Of a DNA stretch of 33,285 nt, positions 14,821-23,414 are shown piece after piece. Every line of letters begins with the position of its first letter. The first letter of the stretch is position 1. The notes beneath the pieces are model-generated. The model made no database searches. It was not told the DNA's origin and saw nothing but the letters and a program-made list of their open reading frames with translations. The DNA comes from a bacterium (GTDB lineage: Bacteria > Cyanobacteriota > Vampirovibrionia > Gastranaerophilales > Gastranaerophilaceae), in the NCBI GenBank assembly GCA_017626055.1, contig JAGAJM010000019.1, positions 1 to 33,285 of the forward strand, given 5' to 3'. A program made the position numbers and the translations under genes.

Positions 14821-15302
14821 AAATAATTAACACTCATACCACGCTTAGTAAAGGTGTATTGAACTTTTAACAAATCCTTTTCATATCCACTTGGCAAATA
14901 ATCAAAAGGAGCAGACATCTGTATAGCTCTTACAGATGCATGATCAAACAGTTCATTTCCAGACGATTTAATAACCTTAAAAGAATCTAATCTACCAGTT
15001 CTAGTAAGTTTAAAGAAAACAACAGTTGTTGGAGAACCCTCGACTTCTGGCGGATTAAAATTATCCTTAACTTTTTGCTGAAGAATCTTTATATAACCAG
15101 ATAAATCAACTTCTTCATCATCTGATGAAAATAAATCCATAGCCTTTTGAACAGACTTAGGCACGGGTATATCATTATCTCCTGTTTTATGTAAAGTAAA
15201 CGGAGCTGTAACCATTTCCGCAACATCTGCCCCCATCATAAACGCATTAGCTGAGTTTACAATTAAAACTGATACTAATAATCCAAGGAACAGTCTTAGC
15301 AT
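14817..15302 (-). CDS. Periplasmic TonB C-terminal-domain-like protein
   Basis: This 161-residue protein begins with a signal peptide (cut expected after Ala20, NSANA). Residues about 70-161 match the TonB/TolA C-terminal fold: VVFFKLTRTGRLDSFKVIKS, then FDHASVRAIQMSAPFDYLP, then a final strand LLKVQYTFTKRG. Classical TonB keeps an uncleaved membrane anchor and a Pro-rich spacer and works with ExbBD. Here there is no Pro-rich linker and the leader looks cleavable, so classical energy transduction is doubtful. AGAGG precedes the ATG by six bases. It follows argS by 10 bases and is likely cotranscribed. Confidence 0.85.
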   Translation of the reverse strand: MLRLFLGLLVSVLIVNSANAFMMGADVAEMVTAPFTLHKTGDNDIPVPKSVQKAMDLFSSDDEEVDLSGYIKILQQKVKDNFNPPEVEGSPTTVVFFKLTRTGRLDSFKVIKSSGNELFDHASVRAIQMSAPFDYLPSGYEKDLLKVQYTFTKRGMSVNYF

Positions 15303-15312
15303 AGAAACCTCT

Positions 15313-17052
15313 TTACATACGTTCTGGAGCTGATACAGCCAATATATTCAAAGCATTTGCAAGAACGGTTTTAAATGCCCAAACAAGAACTAATCTTGAT
15401 TTTGTAACTTCTAAATCATCAGTAATAACTCTTGTAGAGTTATAGAATGAGTGGAATTCAGAAGCCAATTCCTGAACATAACGACAAATTGTATAAACTT
15501 GTCTAGCTTGAGCTGAAGACTTAATCATAGGTTTAAATTCTTCTAATTTTAAGATTAGTTTTCTTGCATCTTTTACAGAAATAGATGCAATATTTTCGTC
15601 AAATTCTGCTACTAACTTATCAAATTCACTCTCAGAAAGAACTGCAGGAATAGTTTTACCAGATTCAGTGTCAACTCTATCAGTAATAGCATTTCTAATG
15701 ATAGAACAAGCTCTGGCGTGCGCATATTGAACATAGAAAACAGGGTTTTCATCTGATTTTGTCTTTGCTAGCTCAATATCAAAATCTAAAGTTGTATCAA
15801 TATTTCTCATAGACATCCAGAAACGAGTAGCATCAACACCAACTTCATCAATTAGGTCTTCGAGAGTAACCATATTTTTACGTTTACCCATACGAACTTC
15901 ATTACCATTGATAACAAGGTTAACTAATTGCCCTAAAAGAACTTCTAACTTATCTGGGTTATAACCAAGCGCTTCAATTGAGGCTTTAACACGAGCAACA
16001 TACCCATGGTGATCGGCTCCCCAAATATTAATCATTCTATCAAATCCACGCTCTAATTTATCAACGTGATAAGCAATATCTGCAGTTAAATAGGTATTTG
16101 AACCATCAACTTTTTTAATAACTCTGTCTTGATCATCACCATAATCAGAAGACTTAAACCATTCTGCTCCTTCTTGATTATAGATTTTACCGCTATCTCT
16201 AAGTTTTTGAACACATTCTTCAACTTTCCCAGAATTGTGCAAAGACAATTCAGAATAAAATTTATCAAATGTAACTCTAAAATTATCTAATAAATCTCTT
16301 TGAACTTTTTCTTCATATTCTTTAGCGTAATCACAATAAACCTCTAATGAAATCTTATCAACATCATTACCAACAGCTTCTAATTCAGCCTTTTTGTCGA
16401 TAATAAATTGTTTTGCAACAGGAATTAAATAATCTCCTGGATAATAATTTTTTCTCTCAATTTCATCTTCTGGGAAATCAACATTTTCGCCCAATTCTTG
16501 TTTAACACGAATAATTAAAGAATTACCAAGCTTTTGGATTTGAGAACCAGCATCATTAATGTAGAATTCTTGATAAACATCGTGTCCATAGAATTTTAAA
16601 AGATTAGCTAAAGCGCTACCCATAGCAGCCCAACGACCATGTCCGATATGAAATGGACCAGTTGGATTAGCTGAAATATACTCTAAGATAATATTTTCTT
16701 TTTCAATTGAATCTGGGCGACCAAATTCAGATTTTTTCGCATAAATTTCTTTAATTAAGTTAATAAGTAGAGAATTGCCAGCTCTAAAATTGATAAAACC
16801 ACCAATAACTGAATATTCGCTATCTTCTTTTTCAATAAATTCAACAATTGCATTTGCAATCATAGGCGGAGCAATTTTAGCATTACGAGCCAAAGATGAA
16901 ACGTTAATAGCCAAATCTCCAAAATCTGGATTTTTTGGTTTTTCAACAGGCAATGTACCCTTTGTGTATTCAGTCATTTGCCCTAATTTACCAACTTTAA
17001 TAGCTTCTTCAATTGCAGTTTCAATTTTATTTAAAAAGTAATCTCTTAACAT
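15313..17052 (-). CDS. argS: Arginyl-tRNA synthetase
   Basis: This class Ia aminoacyl-tRNA synthetase charges tRNA-Arg. The 579-residue length is typical. The N-terminal Add1 domain contains KPKNPDFGDLAINV; the HIGH motif is PTGPFHIGHGRWA; the KMSKS region is replaced by MGKRKNMVTLEDLIDEVG, common in ArgRS. The C-terminal anticodon-binding domain has VQYAHARACSIIRN and ends LNILAVSAPERM. TGAGG lies six bases before the ATG. It is followed by the TonB-like gene. Confidence 0.97.
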   Translation of the reverse strand: MLRDYFLNKIETAIEEAIKVGKLGQMTEYTKGTLPVEKPKNPDFGDLAINVSSLARNAKIAPPMIANAIVEFIEKEDSEYSVIGGFINFRAGNSLLINLIKEIYAKKSEFGRPDSIEKENIILEYISANPTGPFHIGHGRWAAMGSALANLLKFYGHDVYQEFYINDAGSQIQKLGNSLIIRVKQELGENVDFPEDEIERKNYYPGDYLIPVAKQFIIDKKAELEAVGNDVDKISLEVYCDYAKEYEEKVQRDLLDNFRVTFDKFYSELSLHNSGKVEECVQKLRDSGKIYNQEGAEWFKSSDYGDDQDRVIKKVDGSNTYLTADIAYHVDKLERGFDRMINIWGADHHGYVARVKASIEALGYNPDKLEVLLGQLVNLVINGNEVRMGKRKNMVTLEDLIDEVGVDATRFWMSMRNIDTTLDFDIELAKTKSDENPVFYVQYAHARACSIIRNAITDRVDTESGKTIPAVLSESEFDKLVAEFDENIASISVKDARKLILKLEEFKPMIKSSAQARQVYTICRYVQELASEFHSFYNSTRVITDDLEVTKSRLVLVWAFKTVLANALNILAVSAPERM

Positions 17053-17093
17053 ATCAACCTCATATTATATATTTCGCAAATTAATTATAATAT

Positions 17094-17126
17094 AAAAAGA
17101 CTCTGAAACAAGTTCAGAGTCCTTTT
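17094..17126 (-). terminator. Terminator of the phosphohexomutase gene
   Basis: On the minus strand a GACTCTGAA/TTCAGAGTC stem, extended by a G-U and A-T pairs, is followed by TTTTTATATT. It lies 12 bases after the phosphohexomutase stop and just before argS. Confidence 0.85.
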
Positions 17127-17137
17127 CAAAAATTTTA

Positions 17138-19417
17138 TTAAAATTTATATTCTGGAACAATAAATGGCTCGTTATTCGCATCTTTATCAACAAAAGCCAA
17201 ATAATATTCCATTGCATCTTCCTTACAGTTGTTATAAGAATTTTCAGGCACTAATTCGCAATGCAGTTGAGTCCTATCACCAGAATAGTTTCCTAATACA
17301 GATGCAAACTTTTCAATTTCTGCCTTAACTAAACCACCACCATAAGCCTTTGTTTTAGCATCAGTTCCTGATGGCCTAATTTCAATATATTTATCGTCAA
17401 ATTCTAAATATGTACCATCTCCTACAAATTTGATAGATTTCAAACTATCAAAACTTAATCCATCGGCACTAAACTTGTCATTTAATATGCGTTTAATATC
17501 ATCTAGCGAAATCAAACCTTTTCTTTTTGCGATAGCTAACGACAAATAGAACATATCATTTTTTGTTCTTAGGGCTTCACCCTCAATCTTTGCTTGTTTT
17601 AATTTATTGATATCAGGTTCAGATTCATTGTAGTAAGAAATATCTACACGGGTATCAAATCGACCTTTAATATCATTTTCATCAAATACTTTTTCTAAGT
17701 ATTCTGATAGATAAATTCCATCAGATTTTAATTGCGCAAGAAGAGCAGAAGCAACAACAATAGCTTCTGTTGCAGATTTTTCTCTCATTGCAACCGCTAA
17801 ACGCCCATTTTGAGATTCAATCAAGTCTTCTGTACCCATAATCATACCACCAGACTCTTCCCCACCAAATACTAAACGTGGGTTAACGCCTAAATTGATA
17901 GAATTTCCAAAAACATCATCGACAACAACGTCTTTATCTGGGTTATTTTTAAGTTGAAGTTCAACTTTTTTCATAATATTGGCAATTTCTTTAAACCCAA
18001 CAGGTACGTTCACAACTTGAACATCTTTACTTTTTGCCCATTCATCCCAAGATAGAGCAGATGCAGTTGTTTTAATCATAAATCTAGGATGATTATTCCA
18101 AAGATTTTCTTTTACAAGCTGAGCAGACCAAAAATCCATCAACAATAAAAACGCTTGGTTTGCAGTAAATACAGTCAGAACTTTTTCATCATCTAAAAGA
18201 ATATAATCAATACCAAGTCTTTTTAATTCTTCAACTCGTGCAACAGATTCAGTTTGAGTAATTGTTAATCTATCGTGATCTGGGTCGGTAATAAGAACAG
18301 CAGTTCCTATTGGATAGCCTTTTAATTTATTTGCATAATCCAAAGTATCTATTACTGGGAAGAACTTTGTTCCATCTTGTTTTTTAGCCAAAACAGTAGC
18401 ATCTACTGAATAATCGTAAAATGCTTTTTCACCTTTTGGTGTAACATCATATTTACCAATAGAGTGAAAGAAAGGATCTTCTTCAGTATTAAACCAAACA
18501 AATTTTTCTGAAATACCAAGTTTTTTCAAAACCCTTGATAAAGTTCGATAAGCTGAACCACCAACATTTTCAATAATAATTTTAGAATCAAATGATTTAA
18601 TCATATCAAGGTTAACATCCTTAGCAACACCTGATTTTAAATAATCAACATATAAATCAACTCCATCATCCACAGATTTTAGAACAGTTTCGTTAATTAA
18701 TGGGTTATCTTTTGCTGCAATTTTAATTTCATAAGCTCCATTACGTTTAACTTCATCAAAAATTTCTTGAATTTTGTTTACAAATTCCATAGATTCTTCT
18801 GGCAAATATTGAGAGCCTTGAGAATTTAAGTCCTTTGTAGCGTTTTTAACAGAAATTCCGTGGCTTGATGTAATGTACTCACCACCTAATAAATCCAACT
18901 TAAAAGCCAAGAATGATGCTAACCAAATTGGAATAGTTTCCCTACCAACTGGAACTAAAGTTTGGATACCATTTGCAGCTTGAATACGAGCAATAGCATC
19001 CAAGAAAAGTTTAGAGTTATATCGAACTTCACAACCTGCAACTTTAACAATTCTTTTATTTGGATATTTTTCAACTGCAACAAGAGCTTTAGCTAAGGTT
19101 GCTAAAACAATCCCCACAAGGTTGATTGGAAATCTAGTATCTTGCGGAAACAAAATATTTTGAGGTCCTCTAATACCAGCAGTTGAAACCTTTGCTTCTT
19201 TTGCGTAGTTTGCAAACCATTCTTCTAAGTTCAAACCTTCAGGATTAGCAACCGCATCATATGGCTTTAAATGCTCTCTTTTTAACATAAAAGAGAATTC
19301 ACCATCGTTATCAAAATTCATCAAATCTAAATTTTTAATATAATCTGGAGTTTTTTCATAAACACTTTTAAATAACTCATTTTCTAGCGCAACACTAGAT
19401 GTTTTTAATTCAACCAT
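17138..19417 (-). CDS. Phosphoglucomutase/phosphomannomutase family protein, long form
   Basis: Alpha-D-phosphohexomutases interconvert hexose 1- and 6-phosphates through a phosphoserine, supplying nucleotide-sugar and storage pathways. Landmarks in order: TAGIRGPQN near 79, active-site loop ITSSHGISVKN with Ser185, metal loop DPDHDR at 378-383, sugar loop GGEESGG at 518-524 and phosphate-binding RPSGTDAKTK at 681-690. All four functional loops are present, so it should be active. At 759 residues it is well over the usual 450-600. The active-site loop has SHG where SHNP is usual, and the metal loop has His for Ala. AGGAGAG precedes the ATG. Substrate preference is undecided. Confidence 0.93.
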   Translation of the reverse strand: MVELKTSSVALENELFKSVYEKTPDYIKNLDLMNFDNDGEFSFMLKREHLKPYDAVANPEGLNLEEWFANYAKEAKVSTAGIRGPQNILFPQDTRFPINLVGIVLATLAKALVAVEKYPNKRIVKVAGCEVRYNSKLFLDAIARIQAANGIQTLVPVGRETIPIWLASFLAFKLDLLGGEYITSSHGISVKNATKDLNSQGSQYLPEESMEFVNKIQEIFDEVKRNGAYEIKIAAKDNPLINETVLKSVDDGVDLYVDYLKSGVAKDVNLDMIKSFDSKIIIENVGGSAYRTLSRVLKKLGISEKFVWFNTEEDPFFHSIGKYDVTPKGEKAFYDYSVDATVLAKKQDGTKFFPVIDTLDYANKLKGYPIGTAVLITDPDHDRLTITQTESVARVEELKRLGIDYILLDDEKVLTVFTANQAFLLLMDFWSAQLVKENLWNNHPRFMIKTTASALSWDEWAKSKDVQVVNVPVGFKEIANIMKKVELQLKNNPDKDVVVDDVFGNSINLGVNPRLVFGGEESGGMIMGTEDLIESQNGRLAVAMREKSATEAIVVASALLAQLKSDGIYLSEYLEKVFDENDIKGRFDTRVDISYYNESEPDINKLKQAKIEGEALRTKNDMFYLSLAIAKRKGLISLDDIKRILNDKFSADGLSFDSLKSIKFVGDGTYLEFDDKYIEIRPSGTDAKTKAYGGGLVKAEIEKFASVLGNYSGDRTQLHCELVPENSYNNCKEDAMEYYLAFVDKDANNEPFIVPEYKF

Positions 19418-19493
19418 ACCTCTCTCCTTTTTCTATTAAAATAATAATACACTAAAAACTTATTAATATGTAGCCTCTTAATCAATTTTAATG

Positions 19494-19499
19494 TATAAT
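19494..19499 (+). promoter_or_regulatory. -10 box of the acyltransferase pair
   Basis: A perfect TATAAT lies 23 bases before the ATG at 19523, giving a short leader that includes the AAGGGGAG ribosome binding site. No good -35 is seen. Confidence 0.5.
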
Positions 19500-19522
19500 A
19501 AATAAAATAAGGGGAGAAATTT

Positions 19523-20215
19523 ATGGCAAAACAAAAGAAAAATTACGCTTACAGAGAAGCTCACGAATTTAATAAATGGAGATCTTTGTTTCAATTTATA
19601 GTCTGTAAAATTGGCTATACTGCAGTCCTAAAACTTGTTTACAGAATGGAAGTACATGGGTTAGAAAACATCCCAAAAGATAATGATTATATAGTCTGCC
19701 CTAACCACTTATCAACAATTGATCCACCAATGATGGAAACTTTTATGCCAAGAAATATTGCGTTTATGGCCAAAAAGGAATTGTTTGATATTCCACTTAT
19801 TAGATGGTGGATTGACTGGTTAGGTGCATTTGCCGTTGACAGAGGAAACCTAGCACCCTCAACAGTAAAAACAGTTAAGCAAATCAAAAAAAGTAACTGG
19901 GTCTTTGGAATTTTCCCTCAAGGAACAAGACAAGCACCTGGGACTATTAAAAATGTAGGTAAAGGCTTTGCTGGACTAGCAAGAATGACAAAATGCAACA
20001 TCTTACCAATCGGCATAATTGGTACTAATGAAAAAAAATGGCTACCCTTCTCTGGTAAAATTATAATTAGAGTAGGAAAAGTTATTCCATATAGTGAAGA
20101 CTTAGATGCAGTTAGACTTGAATGGATTAGACAAATAGAAGAGTTAACTGGCTTTAAATATATTGAAGAAGAACATGAAGAATTAGTAGACGGAGGTTTA
20201 GACAAGAATGAGTAA
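19523..20215 (+). CDS. PlsC-family acyltransferase (first of tandem pair)
   Basis: This 230-residue protein of the 1-acyl-sn-glycerol-3-phosphate acyltransferase family makes phosphatidic acid or related acylated lipids at the inner membrane. Motif I is NHLSTIDPP with His62 and Asp67 (HX4D). Motif II is FMAKKELFDIP followed by GAFAVDRGN. Motif III is FPQGTR at 131-136, where most family members have FPEGTR. A late PIGIIG segment is also present. AAGGGGAG is the ribosome binding site. It overlaps its paralogue by eight bases. The acyl acceptor could be lysophosphatidate or another lipid. Confidence 0.92.
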   Translation: MAKQKKNYAYREAHEFNKWRSLFQFIVCKIGYTAVLKLVYRMEVHGLENIPKDNDYIVCPNHLSTIDPPMMETFMPRNIAFMAKKELFDIPLIRWWIDWLGAFAVDRGNLAPSTVKTVKQIKKSNWVFGIFPQGTRQAPGTIKNVGKGFAGLARMTKCNILPIGIIGTNEKKWLPFSGKIIIRVGKVIPYSEDLDAVRLEWIRQIEELTGFKYIEEEHEELVDGGLDKNE

Positions 20216-20921
20216 TAGTAATAAACCTGTAAGAAACTTTAACAGAAGAACCGCAAAAGAGTATCACTGGTTTAGAACTTTATTTTTTATGACATTTCTT
20301 TTTACAGTAGTATATCCATTTTTTATGATATTCTACAATTTCAAAATCGAAGGTAGAGAAAACATTCCGCCGAGAGTAGCAAAACAAGGGAAATATATGT
20401 ACGCAGGCAATCACGTATCAGTACTTGATCCACCAATGGTTGCAATGGCCGCATTATGCCCTGTTGCATTTATGGCTAAAAAAGAATTATTTGAATCTAC
20501 TGAAAAATTAAATTGGATTATTAAACGATTAGGTGCATTTGCCGTTGACAGAAACAAACCCGAAATTGCAACATTCAAAACAGTGCGAGATATTATCGGT
20601 ACAACTTGGTCTTTAGGCATATTCCCTCAAGGAGGAACTAGACCTTATGGTAAACTTGATGGTATAAAAAAAGGCTTTGTTGTTATAGCAAAAGCCGCAA
20701 AAGCTGATGTTGTTCCTGTGGCTATTGCAGACTGGGATGGGTACCCTTCACTTTATCCATTCACAAGACGTAATGTTAATATTAAAATTGGTAAACCAAT
20801 TTCTTGGGAATTAGAAGACGATGTTATCGTTTATGAATGGTCAAAACAAATTTCAGAATTAGCAAATTATGAAAATTGTGCACCAATCCCAGAATCATAT
20901 AAAGAAAAAGCTCAAGTATAA
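20208..20921 (+). CDS. PlsC-family acyltransferase (second of tandem pair)
   Basis: This 237-residue paralogue of the preceding gene shares FMAKKELFE and LGAFAVDRN. Motif I is NHVSVLDPP with His69 and Asp74. Motif III reads FPQGGTR (139-145), with Gln for Glu and an extra Gly. Unlike the first copy, it has a hydrophobic N-terminal stretch (about 22-45) that should anchor it in the membrane. Its start lies inside the 3' end of the first copy. The pair probably arose by local duplication and may use different acyl donors or acceptors (inference). A strong terminator follows. Confidence 0.92.
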   Translation: MSNSNKPVRNFNRRTAKEYHWFRTLFFMTFLFTVVYPFFMIFYNFKIEGRENIPPRVAKQGKYMYAGNHVSVLDPPMVAMAALCPVAFMAKKELFESTEKLNWIIKRLGAFAVDRNKPEIATFKTVRDIIGTTWSLGIFPQGGTRPYGKLDGIKKGFVVIAKAAKADVVPVAIADWDGYPSLYPFTRRNVNIKIGKPISWELEDDVIVYEWSKQISELANYENCAPIPESYKEKAQV

Positions 20922-20937
20922 TAAATATTTGCAAAAG

Positions 20938-20970
20938 ATAAAGCCCCTTTTCAGGGGCTTTATTTTATTT
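20938..20970 (+). terminator. Terminator after the acyltransferase pair
   Basis: ATAAAGCCCC and GGGGCTTTAT form a perfect 10-bp stem with a 6-base loop, followed by TTTATTT. It could also stop the converging gene at 21004. Confidence 0.92.
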
Positions 20971-21003
20971 AAAGAAAGGAATTTTGTTTTTATAAATCAA
21001 ATC

Positions 21004-22191
21004 TTATACTTGATTTAGTCTTTCAAGAGCTAATTTAGCAGTCTCAGCTACGCCTGGGTCTTGATCGTTTTGAGCAATTGTAAATACAGTTGTCAAATCT
21101 TTCTTGTAAGCAGGGCTTTGGATGTAGCTTAATGCTTCGATAGCTGACGCTCTTACCATTGGGTTAGGGTTGTCTTTTAGGTTATCAACTACAGTGATTG
21201 CACCTGGCAACTCTGTTAGAGGTACTGTTTGATTTGATAGACGAGCTACTTCATCAGCATAAAGTTTTTGCATAATTGCTGCTGTGAATAAAGCATAGCT
21301 TTTGTTTCTTTCAGCTTGTTCTTTTGGTGTGATGTTGTTAGCTAAAGCTTGTTCTGCTTCAGTTACTTCTTTACCAGTCATAATTTTTTCTCTAGCTGCA
21401 ACTTGTTCTGCAGTTGGACCTGCTAAAGTTGTTGAATCGTAGTTGATAATATTTGTTAATGCATCAAATACTTTTGTATCAACTAATTCAGTAGCTTTAT
21501 CTGGAGCAACTTTTACCATATTAGCAATTTCTTCCATACCAGCTGCTTGAATATCAAAATCTGGGTTGTTTAATTTTGCGATAAATGAGTTCAAGTCAAC
21601 TTGAGGAGTGATAGTTTCAGAAGGAACAACTTCTGGTTTTACTGCAGGTGCAGCAGTTACAACAGGTTCTGGAGTAGCTGGAGCTTCTGGTTTAACCTCT
21701 ACTGCTACTGGGGCTTGAGGAACATTAACATTTGTTTGAGCAGGAACCACTTGTGGAGCAGGAACAACTACAACTTGAGGAGCTGCTGGAACTTCAACTG
21801 GAGTAGCTGGAGCTACTGCTACTTGAGGAGCTGCTGGAGCTACTGCTGGAGCTTGAGGTGCAGCTGGAATTGTTGCTACTTGAGGAGCTGCTGGAATTTG
21901 TGGAACCGCTTGTGGCATTGGCTGACAAATGTATGGTGGGTAATACATTGGTTGTTGTGCAGTCGCTTGCGGATAAGTATAAACCGGAGCTTGTGGATAA
22001 TTATACAAAGGTAAAGTTGGTTGAGCATATTGAGCTTGGCAACCTTGACCAATACCTTGAGTACCTACGCTCGGATTGTTAATTTCAATGTTTACAGCGT
22101 TTAATTTTGGTTGCTGTGGAACAGGCATATATGTTGTCTGTTGTTGTATCATATACGGATTCATCATTGGTACACATGGAATTTGATTCAT
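21004..22191 (-). CDS. Pro/Ala/Gln-rich protein with C-terminal helical-repeat domain
   Basis: This 395-residue protein has no signal peptide. Residues 1-90 are rich in Gln, Tyr, Pro and Met. Residues about 90-195 are a low-complexity tract with recurring PAAPQV/VAPAAPQ units, likely extended and disordered. Residues about 200-395 are helical; the segment NPNPMVRASAIEALSYIQSPAYKKDL followed by QDPGVAETAKLALERL has the look of HEAT-type repeats, which mediate protein contacts. I infer an adaptor or scaffold role; no catalytic motif is seen. GGAAAGGA precedes the ATG. A possible -10 (TAGAAT) lies about 40-50 bases upstream. Confidence 0.85.
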   Translation of the reverse strand: MNQIPCVPMMNPYMIQQQTTYMPVPQQPKLNAVNIEINNPSVGTQGIGQGCQAQYAQPTLPLYNYPQAPVYTYPQATAQQPMYYPPYICQPMPQAVPQIPAAPQVATIPAAPQAPAVAPAAPQVAVAPATPVEVPAAPQVVVVPAPQVVPAQTNVNVPQAPVAVEVKPEAPATPEPVVTAAPAVKPEVVPSETITPQVDLNSFIAKLNNPDFDIQAAGMEEIANMVKVAPDKATELVDTKVFDALTNIINYDSTTLAGPTAEQVAAREKIMTGKEVTEAEQALANNITPKEQAERNKSYALFTAAIMQKLYADEVARLSNQTVPLTELPGAITVVDNLKDNPNPMVRASAIEALSYIQSPAYKKDLTTVFTIAQNDQDPGVAETAKLALERLNQV

Positions 22192-22366
22192 AAAATTTTC
22201 CTTTCCTACATAAAATTTGAGTCTTTTACCATTCTATCGTTTAAATAACTGTAAAGGTGAAATATTGCCAAAATTGAATTATTTTTTAACAAAACTTCAC
22301 ATAAAAAAGCAAAAATTAGATTATAAGCGGATTTCGGAACCATATAACCTGAATGGGTAAATTTAC

Positions 22367-22395
22367 TGGAAAGAATTTTATTTTTATGCTAAAAT
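22367..22395 (+). promoter_or_regulatory. Promoter of the transketolase C-half / ftsEX operon
   Basis: TGGAAA, a 17-base spacer and TAAAAT with TGC directly before it (extended -10) lie about 55 bases before the ATG at 22452. The rest of 22192-22451 holds only AT-rich leader sequence for the two diverging genes. Confidence 0.55.
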
Positions 22396-22451
22396 CGAAA
22401 TTGTTAAGATATAGTAAATGGTCAAAATCCAGATATACTTTGAGGATATAG

Positions 22452-23414
22452 ATGAAGATAGATAAAACTAAAACAAGTTCAATCAGAAAAGCGTTTGGGA
22501 AAACTTTAACTGAAATTGGCGAACTTAATGATCGAGTAGTTGTCATGGATGCAGATTTGGCATGCTCAACTCAAACACAAATGTTTGGTAACAAATTCCC
22601 AGATAGATTCTTTGACTGCGGCATCGCAGAACAAGATATGATAGCAACTGCAGCAGGACTTGCTTCTGAAGGTAAAATACCATTTGTTGCTAGTTTTGCA
22701 ATGTTTGCAACAGGAAGAACCTATGACCAAATTAGAAATGCAGTATGCTATCCGAACTTTAATGTAAAAATTGTAGGAACACATGGTGGCGTAACTGTTG
22801 GCGAAGATGGCGCAACTCACCAAGCTCTTGAAGATATTTCACTAATGAGAAATATCCCTCACATGACAGTAATCGTACCAGCAGACTCAAGAGAATGTGA
22901 AGAAGCTATTAAATATGCTTCATTACATGATGGTCCTATGTATATAAGAATATCTAGATGTAATGTTCCAGACATTTTTGATGAACACTATCATTTCAAT
23001 ATTCACAAAGCAGTTGTCCTTGAAGAAGGTACAGATGTTTCAGTTTTCACAAATGGTGAAACTTTAGCTGAAGTCCTACTCGCAGCAGAAGAATTAAAAG
23101 AAGAAGGTATTTCTGTGGAAGTTATCAATGTTCCTGTTATTAAACCTTTAGACTTCCAAACTGTAATAGATAGTGTTAAGAAGACAAAATTTGCGGTTAC
23201 AGTTGAAAACCACTCAATTATTGGTGGATTAGGCTCTGCAATTTGCGAAACTCTTGCTAGCCGTTATCCAACTAAAGTTTATAGAGTAGGTATTCACGAT
23301 GAATTCGGTCAAAGCGGTCAATCAGATCAGCTAATCGAATATTATGGTCTAAATTCCAAAACTCTAGCAAAAAGAATTCGTACTATGTATAAGAATGAAC
23401 AAGGAAATATATAA
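22452..23414 (+). CDS. Transketolase, C-terminal (Pyr-binding) subunit
   Basis: This 320-residue C-half of a split transketolase carries the pyrimidine-binding domain with Glu60 in FFDCGIAEQDM, which activates the TPP aminopyrimidine. It also has GRTYDQIRNAVCYPNFNVKIVG and HGGVTVGEDGATHQALEDI, and a C-terminal transketolase domain. It must work with an N-half such as 964-1788. GAGGATATAG precedes the ATG. Its stop overlaps the ftsE start by one base (TAATG), so translation of ftsE is coupled to it. Confidence 0.95.
   Translation: MKIDKTKTSSIRKAFGKTLTEIGELNDRVVVMDADLACSTQTQMFGNKFPDRFFDCGIAEQDMIATAAGLASEGKIPFVASFAMFATGRTYDQIRNAVCYPNFNVKIVGTHGGVTVGEDGATHQALEDISLMRNIPHMTVIVPADSRECEEAIKYASLHDGPMYIRISRCNVPDIFDEHYHFNIHKAVVLEEGTDVSVFTNGETLAEVLLAAEELKEEGISVEVINVPVIKPLDFQTVIDSVKKTKFAVTVENHSIIGGLGSAICETLASRYPTKVYRVGIHDEFGQSGQSDQLIEYYGLNSKTLAKRIRTMYKNEQGNI

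Noticed and set aside
21601..22014. Plus-strand frame rich in Trp, Ser, Cys and Arg
   Set aside because: It is a shadow of the Pro/Ala/Gln-rich repeat tract on the other strand, where GC-rich repeats lack stops.
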